48,084 nt of DNA from Roseburia sp. CAG:10041_57 (GTDB taxonomy: Bacteria; Bacillota; Clostridia; Lachnospirales; Lachnospiraceae). The DNA lies in contig MNTL01000055.1 of assembly GCA_001916965.1 (NCBI GenBank), positions 1 through 48,084 on the forward strand, read 5' to 3'. This document shows, in pieces, positions 7,357-16,577 of this stretch (its first letter is position 1; every line of letters begins with the position of its first letter). The notes below the pieces were generated by a model. It saw nothing but the letters and a program-made list of their open reading frames with translations. It was not told the DNA's origin and did no database searches. The translations under genes were made by a program, and so were the position numbers.

Positions 7357-7860
7357 ATGGAAAAAGATATATTAAAACAGCTCTATCAGAAATACCGCAA
7401 GGAAATATATCTTTACCTCTACTCTTTGTGTAAAAAGGAAAGTCTTGCAGAAGATCTTTTGCAGGAAACTTTCTTGAAAGCGCTGCTTTCACTGCCAGAT
7501 GACCATACGAACATGCGGGCATGGCTCTACCTGGTAGCACGCAATCTCCTCTTCAACTATTATCACAGGGAGAAAGAGAAAGTGCCACTTGAGGAAGCGC
7601 AGCAAATGCAGGATACAGGGACGCAGGAGGTTCTGGAAGAGATTTTAAAAGGCGAGAGGAACAAAATCCTTTATCTTGCAATGAACAGGTTGGAACAACG
7701 CAAGAGAGAGATTCTGCTCATGCAGTATTTTGGAGAACTATCACAGAAAGAGATTGCGGCGATTTTGAAAATGACACCGGAAAATGTGAGGGTATTATCG
7801 TATCGGGCAAAGCGTGAACTTCGGGTTTACATGGAGGAGAACAACTATGACCTATCGTGA
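7357..7860 (+). CDS. ECF-type RNA polymerase sigma factor
   Basis: This 167-residue sigma-70 family protein has only regions 2 and 4. Region 2 is at about residues 10-75 (QKYRKEIYLYLYSLC, then AEDLLQETFLKAL, then RAWLYLVARNLLFNYY). Region 4 is at about 105-160 (RLEQRKREILLMQYFGELSQ, then KEIAAILKMTPENVRVLSYR, a helix-turn-helix). It should direct polymerase to a stress regulon and be held at the membrane by the protein encoded immediately downstream. The two coding regions overlap by 14 bases. It has a strong GGGGGAGG ribosome binding site. The stimulus is not evident. Confidence 0.9.
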   Translation: MEKDILKQLYQKYRKEIYLYLYSLCKKESLAEDLLQETFLKALLSLPDDHTNMRAWLYLVARNLLFNYYHREKEKVPLEEAQQMQDTGTQEVLEEILKGERNKILYLAMNRLEQRKREILLMQYFGELSQKEIAAILKMTPENVRVLSYRAKRELRVYMEENNYDLS

Positions 7861-9088
7861 ATTGTTAAAGTTATATCAGGAAGGAAAATTAGACGAGGAA
7901 CAGAAACAAGAGGTGGAGCAGTCGGTTGAGAAGCAGGAAGCCATCAGTGAGTACCTTTATGAGAAAGAGGAAATCCCGGGACTGGAAGCACTGCATGAGG
8001 AAGAGGCGCCAGATGCCATGACGAAGGAGAACAATGCAGGAGCGGAAGAAGAACAGCGTTTTGTAAAAATGATACAGAAGACCATCAGGAGAACTTTCTT
8101 GAAAATGGGTGCAGTCATCGGAGCGGGTGTACTTGCAATTGTACTTTGTGTGATTTTTGTATTGCCACAGGTTATATCAGCCTTCTATTACAATCCCAAT
8201 CAGGTTATGGGAAGAAATGAGGAAGCAGGAACCATCACAACAGACCGGATGAGCCTTGATTTAGCAGTATACTCAGAGATGTTCCAGCCGGGCATTTACC
8301 GGGGAACGGTAAATGCAGTATCGGAAGGCTATGGAGCTTACAGTATCTCCATTCCACAGGGATTTTCCTACGATGGGAGATTTACCACAGTGAATGGAAA
8401 GTTAAAACGTGGAAAACTGACACTTTATAATACAGATGTGTTAAAAACACCTTATGGGAATACATTTGTCATGCCCAAGGAAGTGGAAAAGTACACAAGA
8501 ACGCGTTTTTATGATGAAGAAACCAAAGAATTCTGGGGACCGGCAGGAAGTGCTAAAGAAGCATACGCATCTATTGATGAGCTGGATGACAAGGCATATT
8601 ATATCGCATACGGTTCACTGGATGAATTGACGGGTTATGCTGACTTTTATAATTGGGCAAAGGACAGAGAAATGGATTCAAACCTGTGGTGTGCAGTTTA
8701 TACATCGGATGAAGAAGGCTATATGTGCAATTCGGGACACCTTGGTATGTTGATTAATCCAAGTGGAAGCTGTCTGGACTGGGACAGAGAGACATATCCG
8801 TATCTATGCCAGCTTGATAACAGCGATACTGCCAGGTGGGACATGGCGGAAGATGAAAAAAAAATGCAGACACATTTTATCAGTCTGTTAAGCTATCTGC
8901 GTGATTATCCGCAGATTGTGAAAATTTTAAATGGTAATGAGGAACTTCCGTATGATACAATGATTGAGAGTGTAAAGAAGGATGGACTGCGCATTTATGG
9001 ATTTTCAATGATCTGCCAGAAAGAGAAATTACTGCAATTGCGTGATGAAAGGGAGATTTCATATCTGTACGCAGTACCGTTAAATTAA
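7847..9088 (+). CDS. Membrane anti-sigma factor
   Basis: This 413-residue protein has a cytoplasmic N-terminal part (about residues 1-90, acidic, opening MTYRELLKLYQEGKLDEEQK). One membrane helix lies near residues 95-118 (MGAVIGAGVLAIVLCVIFVL), and a long extracytoplasmic domain of about 290 residues follows. The overlap with the sigma gene and this topology identify it as the cognate anti-sigma factor, although no zinc-finger HxxxCxxC motif is visible. I chose ATG 7847 because GGAGGAG lies 7-13 bases upstream. An in-frame ATG at 7814 would lie deep in the sigma gene. The external domain (FYYNPNQVMG, SISIPQGFSYDG) is not one I can name and presumably senses an envelope signal. Confidence 0.8.
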   Translation: MTYRELLKLYQEGKLDEEQKQEVEQSVEKQEAISEYLYEKEEIPGLEALHEEEAPDAMTKENNAGAEEEQRFVKMIQKTIRRTFLKMGAVIGAGVLAIVLCVIFVLPQVISAFYYNPNQVMGRNEEAGTITTDRMSLDLAVYSEMFQPGIYRGTVNAVSEGYGAYSISIPQGFSYDGRFTTVNGKLKRGKLTLYNTDVLKTPYGNTFVMPKEVEKYTRTRFYDEETKEFWGPAGSAKEAYASIDELDDKAYYIAYGSLDELTGYADFYNWAKDREMDSNLWCAVYTSDEEGYMCNSGHLGMLINPSGSCLDWDRETYPYLCQLDNSDTARWDMAEDEKKMQTHFISLLSYLRDYPQIVKILNGNEELPYDTMIESVKKDGLRIYGFSMICQKEKLLQLRDEREISYLYAVPLN

Positions 9089-9175
9089 TAGCAGAAAGAT
9101 AAATAAACAGAGAGGGAAAACAGTCCACACTCGGTTATCAGCCGGGTATCTGGAAAGGATGGAATTGAGAGCAAA

Positions 9176-9637
9176 ATGACAACAACAACTTTATGCTACA
9201 TAGAAAATGATGGCAAATATCTGATGCTGCACAGAGTGAAGAAGCACAATGACATGAACGAGGGTAAATGGATTGGAGTTGGTGGTCATGTAGAGAGCCA
9301 GGAATCTCCAGAAGAATGTCTTGTGCGTGAAGTGAAGGAAGAAACAGGGCTTACCCTGACATCATATAAATTTCGAGGGCTGGTCACTTTTATAAGTAAT
9401 GAATGTGAGCCGGAGCTTATGTGCGTGTTTACTGCGGATGGATATACAGGTGAGCTGACTGAATGTAATGAAGGAGATTTGTGCTGGGTTGCTAAGGATC
9501 AGGTATTGCAGCTTCCTACATGGGAAGGCGACAGGGTATTTCTTGAATTGCTGCTTTCAGAAGAGGAAACATTTTTCTCCATAAAGCTGCAATATGAAGG
9601 AGATAAACTTACAGATAAGAAGATTTGTCTGTATTAA
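9176..9637 (+). CDS. Nudix hydrolase (MutT/8-oxo-dGTPase type)
   Basis: This 153-residue protein has a complete Nudix box, GHVESQESPEECLVREVKEE followed by TGL, matching Gx5Ex7REUxEExGU. It opens with TTLCYIENDGKYLMLHRVKK and has GKWIGVGGH before the box, as in MutT/YvcI-type 8-oxo-dGTP diphosphatases. It hydrolyses a nucleoside diphosphate linked to another group with Mg2+, and the exact substrate is not determined. The ATG at 9158 reads into a stop, so the start is 9176. An acetyltransferase gene follows 21 bases later, probably in the same transcript. Confidence 0.9.
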   Translation: MTTTTLCYIENDGKYLMLHRVKKHNDMNEGKWIGVGGHVESQESPEECLVREVKEETGLTLTSYKFRGLVTFISNECEPELMCVFTADGYTGELTECNEGDLCWVAKDQVLQLPTWEGDRVFLELLLSEEETFFSIKLQYEGDKLTDKKICLY

Positions 9638-9658
9638 AGGAGAATAAAGGAATGGTTA

Positions 9659-10147
9659 ATGAGAATGAACACAATTAAGAAAGCAGCAGAAGAGGATAGA
9701 AATGCTATATTGAAATTATACAGGACGAGGTTGTATGGACCGGCAGACTGGAATGAATATTATCCAAATGAAGAAACCATAGAGTTCGACCTGTCTAGGG
9801 ATGCTCTGTTTGTAATGAAGAATGATGCGGGAGAGCTCATAGCCACCATCTCAATTGATGAAGATCAAGAGGTTGACAGCCTGACTGTATGGGATGAGAA
9901 CATAGCGCCGGCAGGAGAATTGGCGAGATTGTGCGTCAGAGAGGATATGCAGAATCAGGGAATTGCCAAAGAAATGATGCGATATGCTTTTGATGCACTG
10001 AAAGAACAGGGTAAGAAGGGTGTTCACATCCTGGTAAGAAAAGGACATGCAGGAGCAATCGCCTGCTATACAGCATTGGGCTTTCAGCAGGTAGGAGAAT
10101 GCAGCCTTTTTGAAAAAGAATTCATTTGTATGGAGCGTGAATTATAG
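9659..10147 (+). CDS. GNAT family N-acetyltransferase
   Basis: This 162-residue protein has the GNAT fold. ARLCVREDMQNQGIAKEMMR contains the acetyl-CoA binding signature (Q/R-x-x-G-x-G/A variant QNQGIA). The C-terminal strand is KKGVHILVRKGHAGAIACYT, and ALGFQQVGE is typical of the family. The substrate (amine, amino acid or protein N-terminus) cannot be read from the sequence. The ribosome binding site is AAAGG at 9646-9650. ATG 9659 is taken as the start, and ATG 9665 is an equally possible alternative. It is likely cotranscribed with the Nudix gene. Confidence 0.85.
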   Translation: MRMNTIKKAAEEDRNAILKLYRTRLYGPADWNEYYPNEETIEFDLSRDALFVMKNDAGELIATISIDEDQEVDSLTVWDENIAPAGELARLCVREDMQNQGIAKEMMRYAFDALKEQGKKGVHILVRKGHAGAIACYTALGFQQVGECSLFEKEFICMEREL

Positions 10148-10328
10148 AAAATACGTCATTTATATGGATGCATAAATGTACTCTCGGAATCTTCTTCAAA
10201 TGAAGAAATTTTAATGCTTCTTGATCTTGGAATCGCAGCAGAGTGAACAGGACCGCTTCCAAACCATAACAGCAGGAAAGATTTATCAGAAACAGTAACT
10301 TACCTCTAAAATAAAGCTGACATAACAA
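10148..10328. other. Gene-free stretch before the kinase promoter
   Basis: No complete gene is visible. Short open stretches on both strands look weakly protein-like (plus strand near 10196-10245, minus strand near 10165-10305) but have no start and ribosome binding site. They may be coding remnants. Confidence 0.4.
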
Positions 10329-10357
10329 TTGACAAAAATCGGCGGACTTCATATAAT
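10329..10357 (+). promoter_or_regulatory. Consensus sigma-A promoter
   Basis: A perfect TTGACA (10329-10334), 17-bp spacer and perfect TATAAT (10352-10357). It drives the micro-ORF and the hybrid histidine kinase. Such a complete consensus is unusual for a sensor kinase gene. Confidence 0.85.
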
Positions 10358-10405
10358 AAACTCATGTGATATAAACTTTTGCTTATATATGAGGGAGCGA
10401 TTTGT

Positions 10406-10507
10406 ATGGAAAAAAAGCAAAATAACTGGATTAATAGCAGCAACATATGTTGCTGCTTTGTGATTGGCTGTACATCCATGGAGGAGAGTAATACCCATGG
10501 AAAATAG
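10406..10507 (+). CDS. 33-codon upstream reading frame, possible leader peptide or lipoprotein relic
   Basis: ATG 10406 follows a good GAGGGAG site and opens 33 codons containing SSNICCCFVIGCTSMEESN. The stop at 10505-10507 overlaps the start of the histidine kinase at 10497, so the two could be translationally coupled. Inside it is a perfect 20-bp palindrome, GCAGCAACATATGTTGCTGC (10437-10456). In the +1 frame the same bases read KKSKITGLIAATYVAAL, a convincing signal-peptide core. The first frame then supplies a lipobox-like VIGC. This is best explained as a frameshifted lipoprotein start reused as a leader, or simply a decayed one. Confidence 0.4.
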   Translation: MEKKQNNWINSSNICCCFVIGCTSMEESNTHGK

Positions 10508-12734
10508 AAGGAGTCACCGGTTACAGATTATTGTCATATATGTGTGCTTTGTCATGATCATGGCACTGTGGGTTGATATTTTTCTGGACAGGTATAGCAG
10601 ATATAACGAAGAGGTTCTGTATGAAGAGCGCCTGAATCAGATGAAAGAAGTCACCACACAGCTGTTTACAGGTCTGGAAGATGTGGTAGAGAACCGCTGG
10701 GATCTGGTGGAGGAACAGATAAACCATCTAAAAGACGTAGTATTGCCAGACGAAGAACAACTCATACGTTTTATGCGTAGACAGACCAGACTCTCCGAAT
10801 TGGAGAATAAGAAAATGAGACTGCTGGCAATAGACAGTCTTGGAAGGTGCTACACGCAGGATGGACTGACAGGGGCTTTTTGTGCTATGGATTATCTTCT
10901 GGAAGAGCCGCAGAGAATCAGCCTTGTTTCCAATACCATGACTAGCAATATGACTGCAATTATGTTTTTACAGAGATTGAATAATGATATATCATTTAAT
11001 AGTGACACAGATAATATTACACTGATTTATTATGGCGTTGTGCAGGATATGGAAATGTTCAACCCACATTTTGAATGTTCTGCGTATGATGGCAATAACA
11101 CTGTATATGTGACGGATAAGAATGGTGTGAAGCTTTTTAACAGTCAATCCAGAGAAATACTGCAAGGCAATAACACTTATGCAGTGCTTGAAAATATGGA
11201 ATATGTACATGGAAGTTCCTTTGAAGAGACCAGACAGACCTTGGAAAAGTCAGGAATTGCTTATTCCAATGCATTTTTGCAGGGAACAGAATATTATTAT
11301 GCGTTGTATCAGATGAAGAATGCAGACTGGACATTGCTGTTTCTTGTGCCTTCCTCCTATGTGGCGGTCAATACGGTCAGGCTTGTGAATTCCACAGTGG
11401 TGATGGTATTGGTATTTATGGGGATTCTGGTTCTGATCAGTTCATTCTTCATATTCTATACTGTGCGGCTGCAGCATAAAGAGGTTCTGGATGCGGAGAG
11501 AAAGAATAATAAAGAGCTGTCCAATGCTGTATTGGCGGCGCAGACAGCCTATAAGACTGCAGAGAGCGCCAATCATGCCAAAAGTGCATTCCTGGCAAAC
11601 ATATCCCATGATATACGGACTCCTATGAATGCGATTATCGGACTAGCCGAGCTATTGGAACATGATGCACAGCAGACACATAAAAATGCAGAATATGTAA
11701 GAAAAATCAAAGCCTCCAGCCAGCAGCTTCTTGAGATTATCAACAACATACTGGATATGAGCAAGATAGAGAGCGGTAAGGCTGTCATGAATATGGCGGA
11801 GTTTGATATACAGGAGATATTAAAACAGCTTGAAGCTGGTTTCAGCACGCAGGCAGAAGCCAATGGACTGACCTTTGCTATCACAGCGCATGAATTGCGC
11901 CATGAGTGGTTATGCGGAGACAAAGGCGGGGTAATCCAGATTCTTGGCAATCTTTTGTCCAATGCAATCAAATATACATCAGATGGCGGAAGCGTCAGTC
12001 TTGACGTATTTGAATTAGACCAGACTTCCGGAAATTATGCCAAGCTGTGTTTTCGGGTAAAAGACAATGGAATTGGGATGAGTCAGGAATATCTGGGCAG
12101 GATATATGAGTCATTCAGCAGGGAGGAAAACACACAGATGGATTCTGTCCAGGGAACGGGACTTGGCATGACGATCGTAAAGAACCTCGTGGACATGATG
12201 GGTGGCAGTATAGATGTAGAAAGTACATTGGGAGAAGGAAGCTGTTTTGAAGTAATCCTGGACTTTAGAATTGCAGATAAGAAGCTGCAAAAGGCATTCA
12301 TAGAGGATAAATCAAAGCCGGACTATAACCGGCTGGAAGGAATCCGGTTCTTATGTGCGGAAGATAACCTGTTAAATGCAGAGATATTGGAGGATCTGTT
12401 ACAGATTGAAGGGGCAGTCTGTGATATCTGTACAGATGGATGTCAGGTTGTTGATAAATTTGAACACTCAAAGCCCGGAGAATATGATATGATACTAATG
12501 GATATACGGATGCCGGTCATGAACGGATATGAGGCAGCGAAGGCAATTCGAGGCAGCAGTCATCCCATGGCAGGGAAGATACCGATTATTGCGCTGACTG
12601 CCAATGCATTTTCGGAGGATGTACAGAAGTCCCTGGCTGCCGGTATGACAATGCATCTGACCAAGCCGATTGATATTGAACTGTTGTCAGAGGCTGTGCA
12701 TCTGTATGTATCCCATACATCGTGTGAAGAATGA
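10497..12734 (+). CDS. Hybrid sensor histidine kinase (HisKA-HATPase-REC)
   Basis: This 745-residue membrane sensor has one membrane helix at about residues 10-30 and an extracytoplasmic sensing domain of about 260 residues. A second helix lies near 300-325, followed by a short coiled coil. HisKA comes next, with His371 in ANISHDIRTPMNAI. The ATPase boxes are N (GNLLSNAIKYTS), G1 (DNGIGMS) and G2 (GTGLGMTIVKNL). The C-terminal receiver carries Asp669 (LMDIRMP), an acidic pair AEDN and Lys in TKPI. I chose ATG 10497 because GGAGGAG lies 10-16 bases upstream. No HPt domain and no separate response regulator follow, so its output partner is elsewhere. The external domain has no family I can name. 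Confidence 0.92.
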   Translation: MENRRSHRLQIIVIYVCFVMIMALWVDIFLDRYSRYNEEVLYEERLNQMKEVTTQLFTGLEDVVENRWDLVEEQINHLKDVVLPDEEQLIRFMRRQTRLSELENKKMRLLAIDSLGRCYTQDGLTGAFCAMDYLLEEPQRISLVSNTMTSNMTAIMFLQRLNNDISFNSDTDNITLIYYGVVQDMEMFNPHFECSAYDGNNTVYVTDKNGVKLFNSQSREILQGNNTYAVLENMEYVHGSSFEETRQTLEKSGIAYSNAFLQGTEYYYALYQMKNADWTLLFLVPSSYVAVNTVRLVNSTVVMVLVFMGILVLISSFFIFYTVRLQHKEVLDAERKNNKELSNAVLAAQTAYKTAESANHAKSAFLANISHDIRTPMNAIIGLAELLEHDAQQTHKNAEYVRKIKASSQQLLEIINNILDMSKIESGKAVMNMAEFDIQEILKQLEAGFSTQAEANGLTFAITAHELRHEWLCGDKGGVIQILGNLLSNAIKYTSDGGSVSLDVFELDQTSGNYAKLCFRVKDNGIGMSQEYLGRIYESFSREENTQMDSVQGTGLGMTIVKNLVDMMGGSIDVESTLGEGSCFEVILDFRIADKKLQKAFIEDKSKPDYNRLEGIRFLCAEDNLLNAEILEDLLQIEGAVCDICTDGCQVVDKFEHSKPGEYDMILMDIRMPVMNGYEAAKAIRGSSHPMAGKIPIIALTANAFSEDVQKSLAAGMTMHLTKPIDIELLSEAVHLYVSHTSCEE

Positions 12735-12771
12735 ATATGTTCAGGTAGTGAAAGGCGTGGAAATAAACAGA

Positions 12772-13422
12772 ATGAATCAAGTACGTAATTATCAGAAGGA
12801 ACTGGATAAAATAATCGAGCAGCTCAGTGCAGGGAAAGAGACACCCAGTCTTTTGCTGCACAGTTGTTGCGCACCCTGTAGCAGCTATTGTCTGGAATAT
12901 CTCAGACAGTATTTTAAAATCACAGTATTTTATTATAATCCGAATATTTCCATGGAAGAAGAATACCGCAAACGTGTGGCAGAACAGAAGAGACTGATTG
13001 CAGCATACAATGCACAGAACCTTTACTATCCGATAGATGTGATAGAAGGCGATTATGAGACAGAAGCCTTTTATCAGATTGCAAAAGGGCTGGAACAGTG
13101 CCATGAAGGTGGAGAGAGATGCTTTGCCTGTTATGAACTGCGCCTTAGAAAGACCGCACAGCTTGCAGCAGATATGGGAGCAGATTATTTTACTACTACG
13201 CTGACGATCAGTCCACTTAAAAATGCAGCTAAGCTTAATGAAATCGGTGAAAGATTATCCGGTGAATACCATATACCATGGCTTGTATCGGATTTCAAGA
13301 AAAAGAATGGATATAAGCGTTCCATCGAATTATCAGCAGAATATGACCTGTACAGACAGGATTATTGTGGCTGCATCTATTCCAAAATAGAACGTGAGAA
13401 CCAGAAGAAGGAAAGAACTTGA
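12772..13422 (+). CDS. queH: Epoxyqueuosine reductase QueH
   Basis: This protein of about 216 residues belongs to the DUF208/QueH family, the non-cobalamin epoxyqueuosine reductase that completes queuosine in tRNA. The metal and cluster cysteines are visible: LLHSCCAPCSSY near the N-terminus, then GGERCFACYELRL, and a C-terminal DYCGCIYS. TTTLTISPLKN is also family-typical. The start is uncertain. ATG 12772 gives the usual N-terminus, but no strong ribosome binding site precedes it, and GTG 12748 is in frame. The gene begins 37 bases after the kinase stop, so it is probably read from the kinase transcript. Confidence 0.9.
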   Translation: MNQVRNYQKELDKIIEQLSAGKETPSLLLHSCCAPCSSYCLEYLRQYFKITVFYYNPNISMEEEYRKRVAEQKRLIAAYNAQNLYYPIDVIEGDYETEAFYQIAKGLEQCHEGGERCFACYELRLRKTAQLAADMGADYFTTTLTISPLKNAAKLNEIGERLSGEYHIPWLVSDFKKKNGYKRSIELSAEYDLYRQDYCGCIYSKIERENQKKERT

Positions 13423-13573
13423 AAAATCTATTGCACACTGATTCAAAAGCATATATGATAAGAAAAGGTAACTGTTCAATAAAAAGTATTCTATAAATAG
13501 TATACAATAGAAAGTATATTTATACATGATTTTGAATGGTGTTCGTAAGTGGAAGAAAGGATAAAGATAAGAA

Positions 13574-15340
13574 ATGAAAAAGATTCTGGATTTAATTTCT
13601 GAAGAAGTAATGCAGGCTTTTGAAGCAGCAGGCTACGAGAAAGAACTGGGTAAAGTATCTATCTCTAACAGACCTGATTTATGTGAATATCAGTGCAATG
13701 GCGCCATGGCAGGTGCCAAGAAATATAAGAAAGCTCCTATCATGATCGCAAATGATGTGGCAGCGAAGCTGGCAGACAGCCAGGTATTTGAGAAAGTGGA
13801 TGCGGTAGCACCCGGCTTTTTGAATTTCACTCTGAGCAGAGAGTTTGTAGGCAACTATGTAAAAGAGATGCGTACCTTTGACAAGTTTGGTCTGGAAGAG
13901 GCTCAGACTCCGCTGGAGATGGTCATTGATTATGGCGGACCGAATGTGGCGAAGCCACTCCATGTAGGCCATCTTCGTTCGGGTGTTATCGGCGAGAGTA
14001 TCAAACGTATCGTCAGATATATGGGACATCATATCATAGGTGATATTCACCTGGGTGACTGGGGACAGCCAATGGGGCTGATTATGAACGAGCTTCATAT
14101 CCGTAAGCCTGATCTGGTGTATTTTGATGAGAGTTACACAGGAGAATATCCAACAGAGCCTCCATTTACCATCGCAGAGCTGGAAGAGATCTATCCATTT
14201 GCCAGCAAGCGTTCCAAGGAAGATCCTCAGTATAAGGAAGATTCCATGGCATGTACTTATAAATTACAGAGTGGCGTGAGAGGATACCGCGCATTGTGGA
14301 ATCATATCATCAATGTATCTGTAGCAGATTTAAAGAGAAACTATGAGAAGTTAAATGTAGAATTCGATCTGTGGAATGGCGAGTCTACAGTACATGACCT
14401 GATTCCTGGCATGGTAGATTATATGAAGAAAGAGGGCTATGCCTATGTCAGCGATGGCGCCCTTGTAGTAGATGTAAAAGAAGAGACGGATACCAAGGAA
14501 GTACCACCCTGCATGATTTTGAAATCCGACGGTGCATCCCTGTACAATACGACAGACCTTGCAACAATCATGATGCGTATGGAGCAGAACCATCCTGACG
14601 AGCTGATCTATCTGACAGATAAGCGTCAGGAGCTGTATTTTGAGCAGGTGTTCCGCTGTGCACGTAAGACGAAGCTGGTAAAACCGGAGACGAAGCTGGT
14701 TCATATTGGCTTTGGTACAATGAACGGTAAGGATGGCAAGCCATTCAAGACCCGTGATGGCGGTGTTATGCGTCTGGAGACTCTGATTCAGGAGATTAAT
14801 GACGAAATGCTGCGCAAGATCACAGATAACCGTGAAGTAGATGAGGCAGAAGCAAAAGAGACTGCAAGAATCGTAGCTCTGGCTGCATTAAAATACGGTG
14901 ACTTGTCCAATCAGGCAAGCAAGGATTATATCTTTGATATGGATAGATTTACTTCCTTTGAAGGAGATACAGGTCCTTATATTCTGTATACAATTGTACG
15001 TATCAAGTCCATTCTTGCAAAATACAAAGAATCAGGAGCTGCTATTGATGAGAATGCCTTCCAGACACCTGTAAATGATTCTGAGAAAGCACTGATGATG
15101 GAGATTGCCAAGTACAATGCCAGCCTGGAAGCAGCATATGAAGAGCTGGCTCCACATAAGATCTGCGCATATATTTATGATCTTGCCAATGCGTTTAACC
15201 GCTTCTATCATGAGACAAAGATTCTGGCAGAAGAGGATGAGACGAAGAAAGCAGGTTATATCAGCCTTCTTGTCCTGACAAGAGATATTCTGGAGACATG
15301 CATTGATCTGCTTGGTTTCTCAGCACCGGAGAGAATGTAA
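13574..15340 (+). CDS. argS: Arginyl-tRNA synthetase
   Basis: This 588-residue class I aminoacyl-tRNA synthetase charges tRNA-Arg. The N-terminal additional domain (Add1) is followed by the nucleotide-binding fold with DYGGPNVAKPLHVGHLRSG, where HVGH is the HIGH motif. The KMSKS region is degenerate (GKDGKPFKTRDGG), as usual for ArgS. A helical anticodon-binding domain ends in LLGFSAPERM. Length and ends are normal. GAAAGGATAA precedes ATG 13574. The AT-rich upstream region contains a near-palindrome GTATTCTAT/ATAGTATAC around 13485-13504 that overlaps the likely -10. I see no T-box leader. The next gene starts one base after the stop. Confidence 0.95.
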   Translation: MKKILDLISEEVMQAFEAAGYEKELGKVSISNRPDLCEYQCNGAMAGAKKYKKAPIMIANDVAAKLADSQVFEKVDAVAPGFLNFTLSREFVGNYVKEMRTFDKFGLEEAQTPLEMVIDYGGPNVAKPLHVGHLRSGVIGESIKRIVRYMGHHIIGDIHLGDWGQPMGLIMNELHIRKPDLVYFDESYTGEYPTEPPFTIAELEEIYPFASKRSKEDPQYKEDSMACTYKLQSGVRGYRALWNHIINVSVADLKRNYEKLNVEFDLWNGESTVHDLIPGMVDYMKKEGYAYVSDGALVVDVKEETDTKEVPPCMILKSDGASLYNTTDLATIMMRMEQNHPDELIYLTDKRQELYFEQVFRCARKTKLVKPETKLVHIGFGTMNGKDGKPFKTRDGGVMRLETLIQEINDEMLRKITDNREVDEAEAKETARIVALAALKYGDLSNQASKDYIFDMDRFTSFEGDTGPYILYTIVRIKSILAKYKESGAAIDENAFQTPVNDSEKALMMEIAKYNASLEAAYEELAPHKICAYIYDLANAFNRFYHETKILAEEDETKKAGYISLLVLTRDILETCIDLLGFSAPERM

Positions 15341-16534
15341 ATGATAACGATTAAGACGCAGATATATGATGATTTTCATTGTATTGCGGATCAGTGTCCG
15401 ATGACCTGCTGTCAGGGCTGGTCTATCAAGGTAGATAGGAAAACCTGCGAGAAATGGCAGAGTCATGGGGATACGGCTTATTTAATGGAATATACCATTC
15501 CACGTGATGAGGAAGAAGCACCACGGGAAATGGCAACTGATGATGCAGGGACTTGTCTGTTACTGGATAGTCAGGGCTTATGCAAGTTAGTAATCAAACA
15601 TGGGGATGGGTATCTGTGTGATACCTGTGCCCATTTTCCACGCAAAAGAAATGAAATCACAGAGTTGGATGAACAGGATAAAGAACAAAATAAAGAACAG
15701 GTACTGATTGCCGAGTATTCCCTGTCCGGGGCATGTCCGGTTGTTATGGATATGCTGGCGGGACTGAAAGGGGGTCTTGGACTTCAGGTAACAGGTGATT
15801 GTGAGCAGGGGATTCAGTTTCCCATGGAATACAGAGTCAGGAATCAGCTGATTGCCATGATTCAGGGGGAGAGCATATATCAGAAATTTATGTTTGTTGA
15901 GCGTATTATGCTTGGATTCTCCCTGCTGCATGAATGTCTGGACTGCGATACAGAGGAGAATGTGGATGACTGTCTGGAAGTCTACGGAGACCCTGAGAAT
16001 CTGCGGGAAAAGGCATTATTCTGGGGGAAGATGCAGACTCCAATAGAGGATGTTATGGAGGAATTATGCCAGACCTTCTGGAATGTAACAGAATATTATA
16101 AAGAGCTGCCCATGTATCGGGACTATGTGTATGAGCTTGCAGATACAGTAGACAGATGGTATCCAGAGACGGATACGAAGACGGCTGCAAAACTGCGTAT
16201 GCAGGCATGTGATACCTGGGAAGAACATAAGCAGAGATTTGCATGCTTTGACGGACTGGCACAGAGAGTCATGGCAGCAGAGATATTCTCAGATTGTGTC
16301 AGTGATGATCTGGGAGAATTAACGGAGAACTTTCAGGCGATTATACTGGAATATGTCATGACACGCATGTCAGTTTTCCTGCTGGGAGAATATGATGAGA
16401 AGACAGTAGAGACTTTTTATTCACTCTACATCAGAATCATTGGTCATAATGCAGAGGGCATGGCAGAATATTGGAAAGAGAATTTTGATGATTCGATTCT
16501 GGAACAGGAATATCTGTATCTGCTCCTTTCTTAA
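15341..16534 (+). CDS. fliB: FliB-like flagellin lysine-N-methylase family protein
   Basis: This 397-residue protein has the FliB N-terminal cysteine cluster: QCPMTCCQGWSIKVD (residues about 18-32), then GTCLLLDSQGLCKLV and YLCDTCAHFPRKR. These cysteines probably bind a metal or cluster. The rest is alpha-helical and variable. FliB methylates flagellin lysines in Salmonella, but homologues are common in Lachnospiraceae without an adjacent flagellin gene, so the target here is open. The ATG directly abuts the argS stop, with a CGGAGAG site inside argS, so it is translationally coupled to a housekeeping gene. It is closed by a strong bidirectional terminator. Confidence 0.8.
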   Translation: MITIKTQIYDDFHCIADQCPMTCCQGWSIKVDRKTCEKWQSHGDTAYLMEYTIPRDEEEAPREMATDDAGTCLLLDSQGLCKLVIKHGDGYLCDTCAHFPRKRNEITELDEQDKEQNKEQVLIAEYSLSGACPVVMDMLAGLKGGLGLQVTGDCEQGIQFPMEYRVRNQLIAMIQGESIYQKFMFVERIMLGFSLLHECLDCDTEENVDDCLEVYGDPENLREKALFWGKMQTPIEDVMEELCQTFWNVTEYYKELPMYRDYVYELADTVDRWYPETDTKTAAKLRMQACDTWEEHKQRFACFDGLAQRVMAAEIFSDCVSDDLGELTENFQAIILEYVMTRMSVFLLGEYDEKTVETFYSLYIRIIGHNAEGMAEYWKENFDDSILEQEYLYLLLS

Positions 16535-16538
16535 TAAG

Positions 16539-16571
16539 CAAACCCCGCCATTTGGTATATGGCGGGGTTTG
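16539..16571. terminator. Bidirectional terminator between convergent genes
   Basis: CAAACCCCGCCAT (16539-16551) pairs over 13 bp with ATGGCGGGGTTTG (16559-16571). It serves the FliB-like gene on the plus strand and the chemoreceptor on the minus strand. Confidence 0.85.
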
Positions 16572-16577
16572 TGCTGT

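Noticed and set aside
13423..13573. T-box leader for argS
   Set aside because: The gap is only about 150 bases, AT-rich, and lacks the T-box sequence and specifier hairpin.
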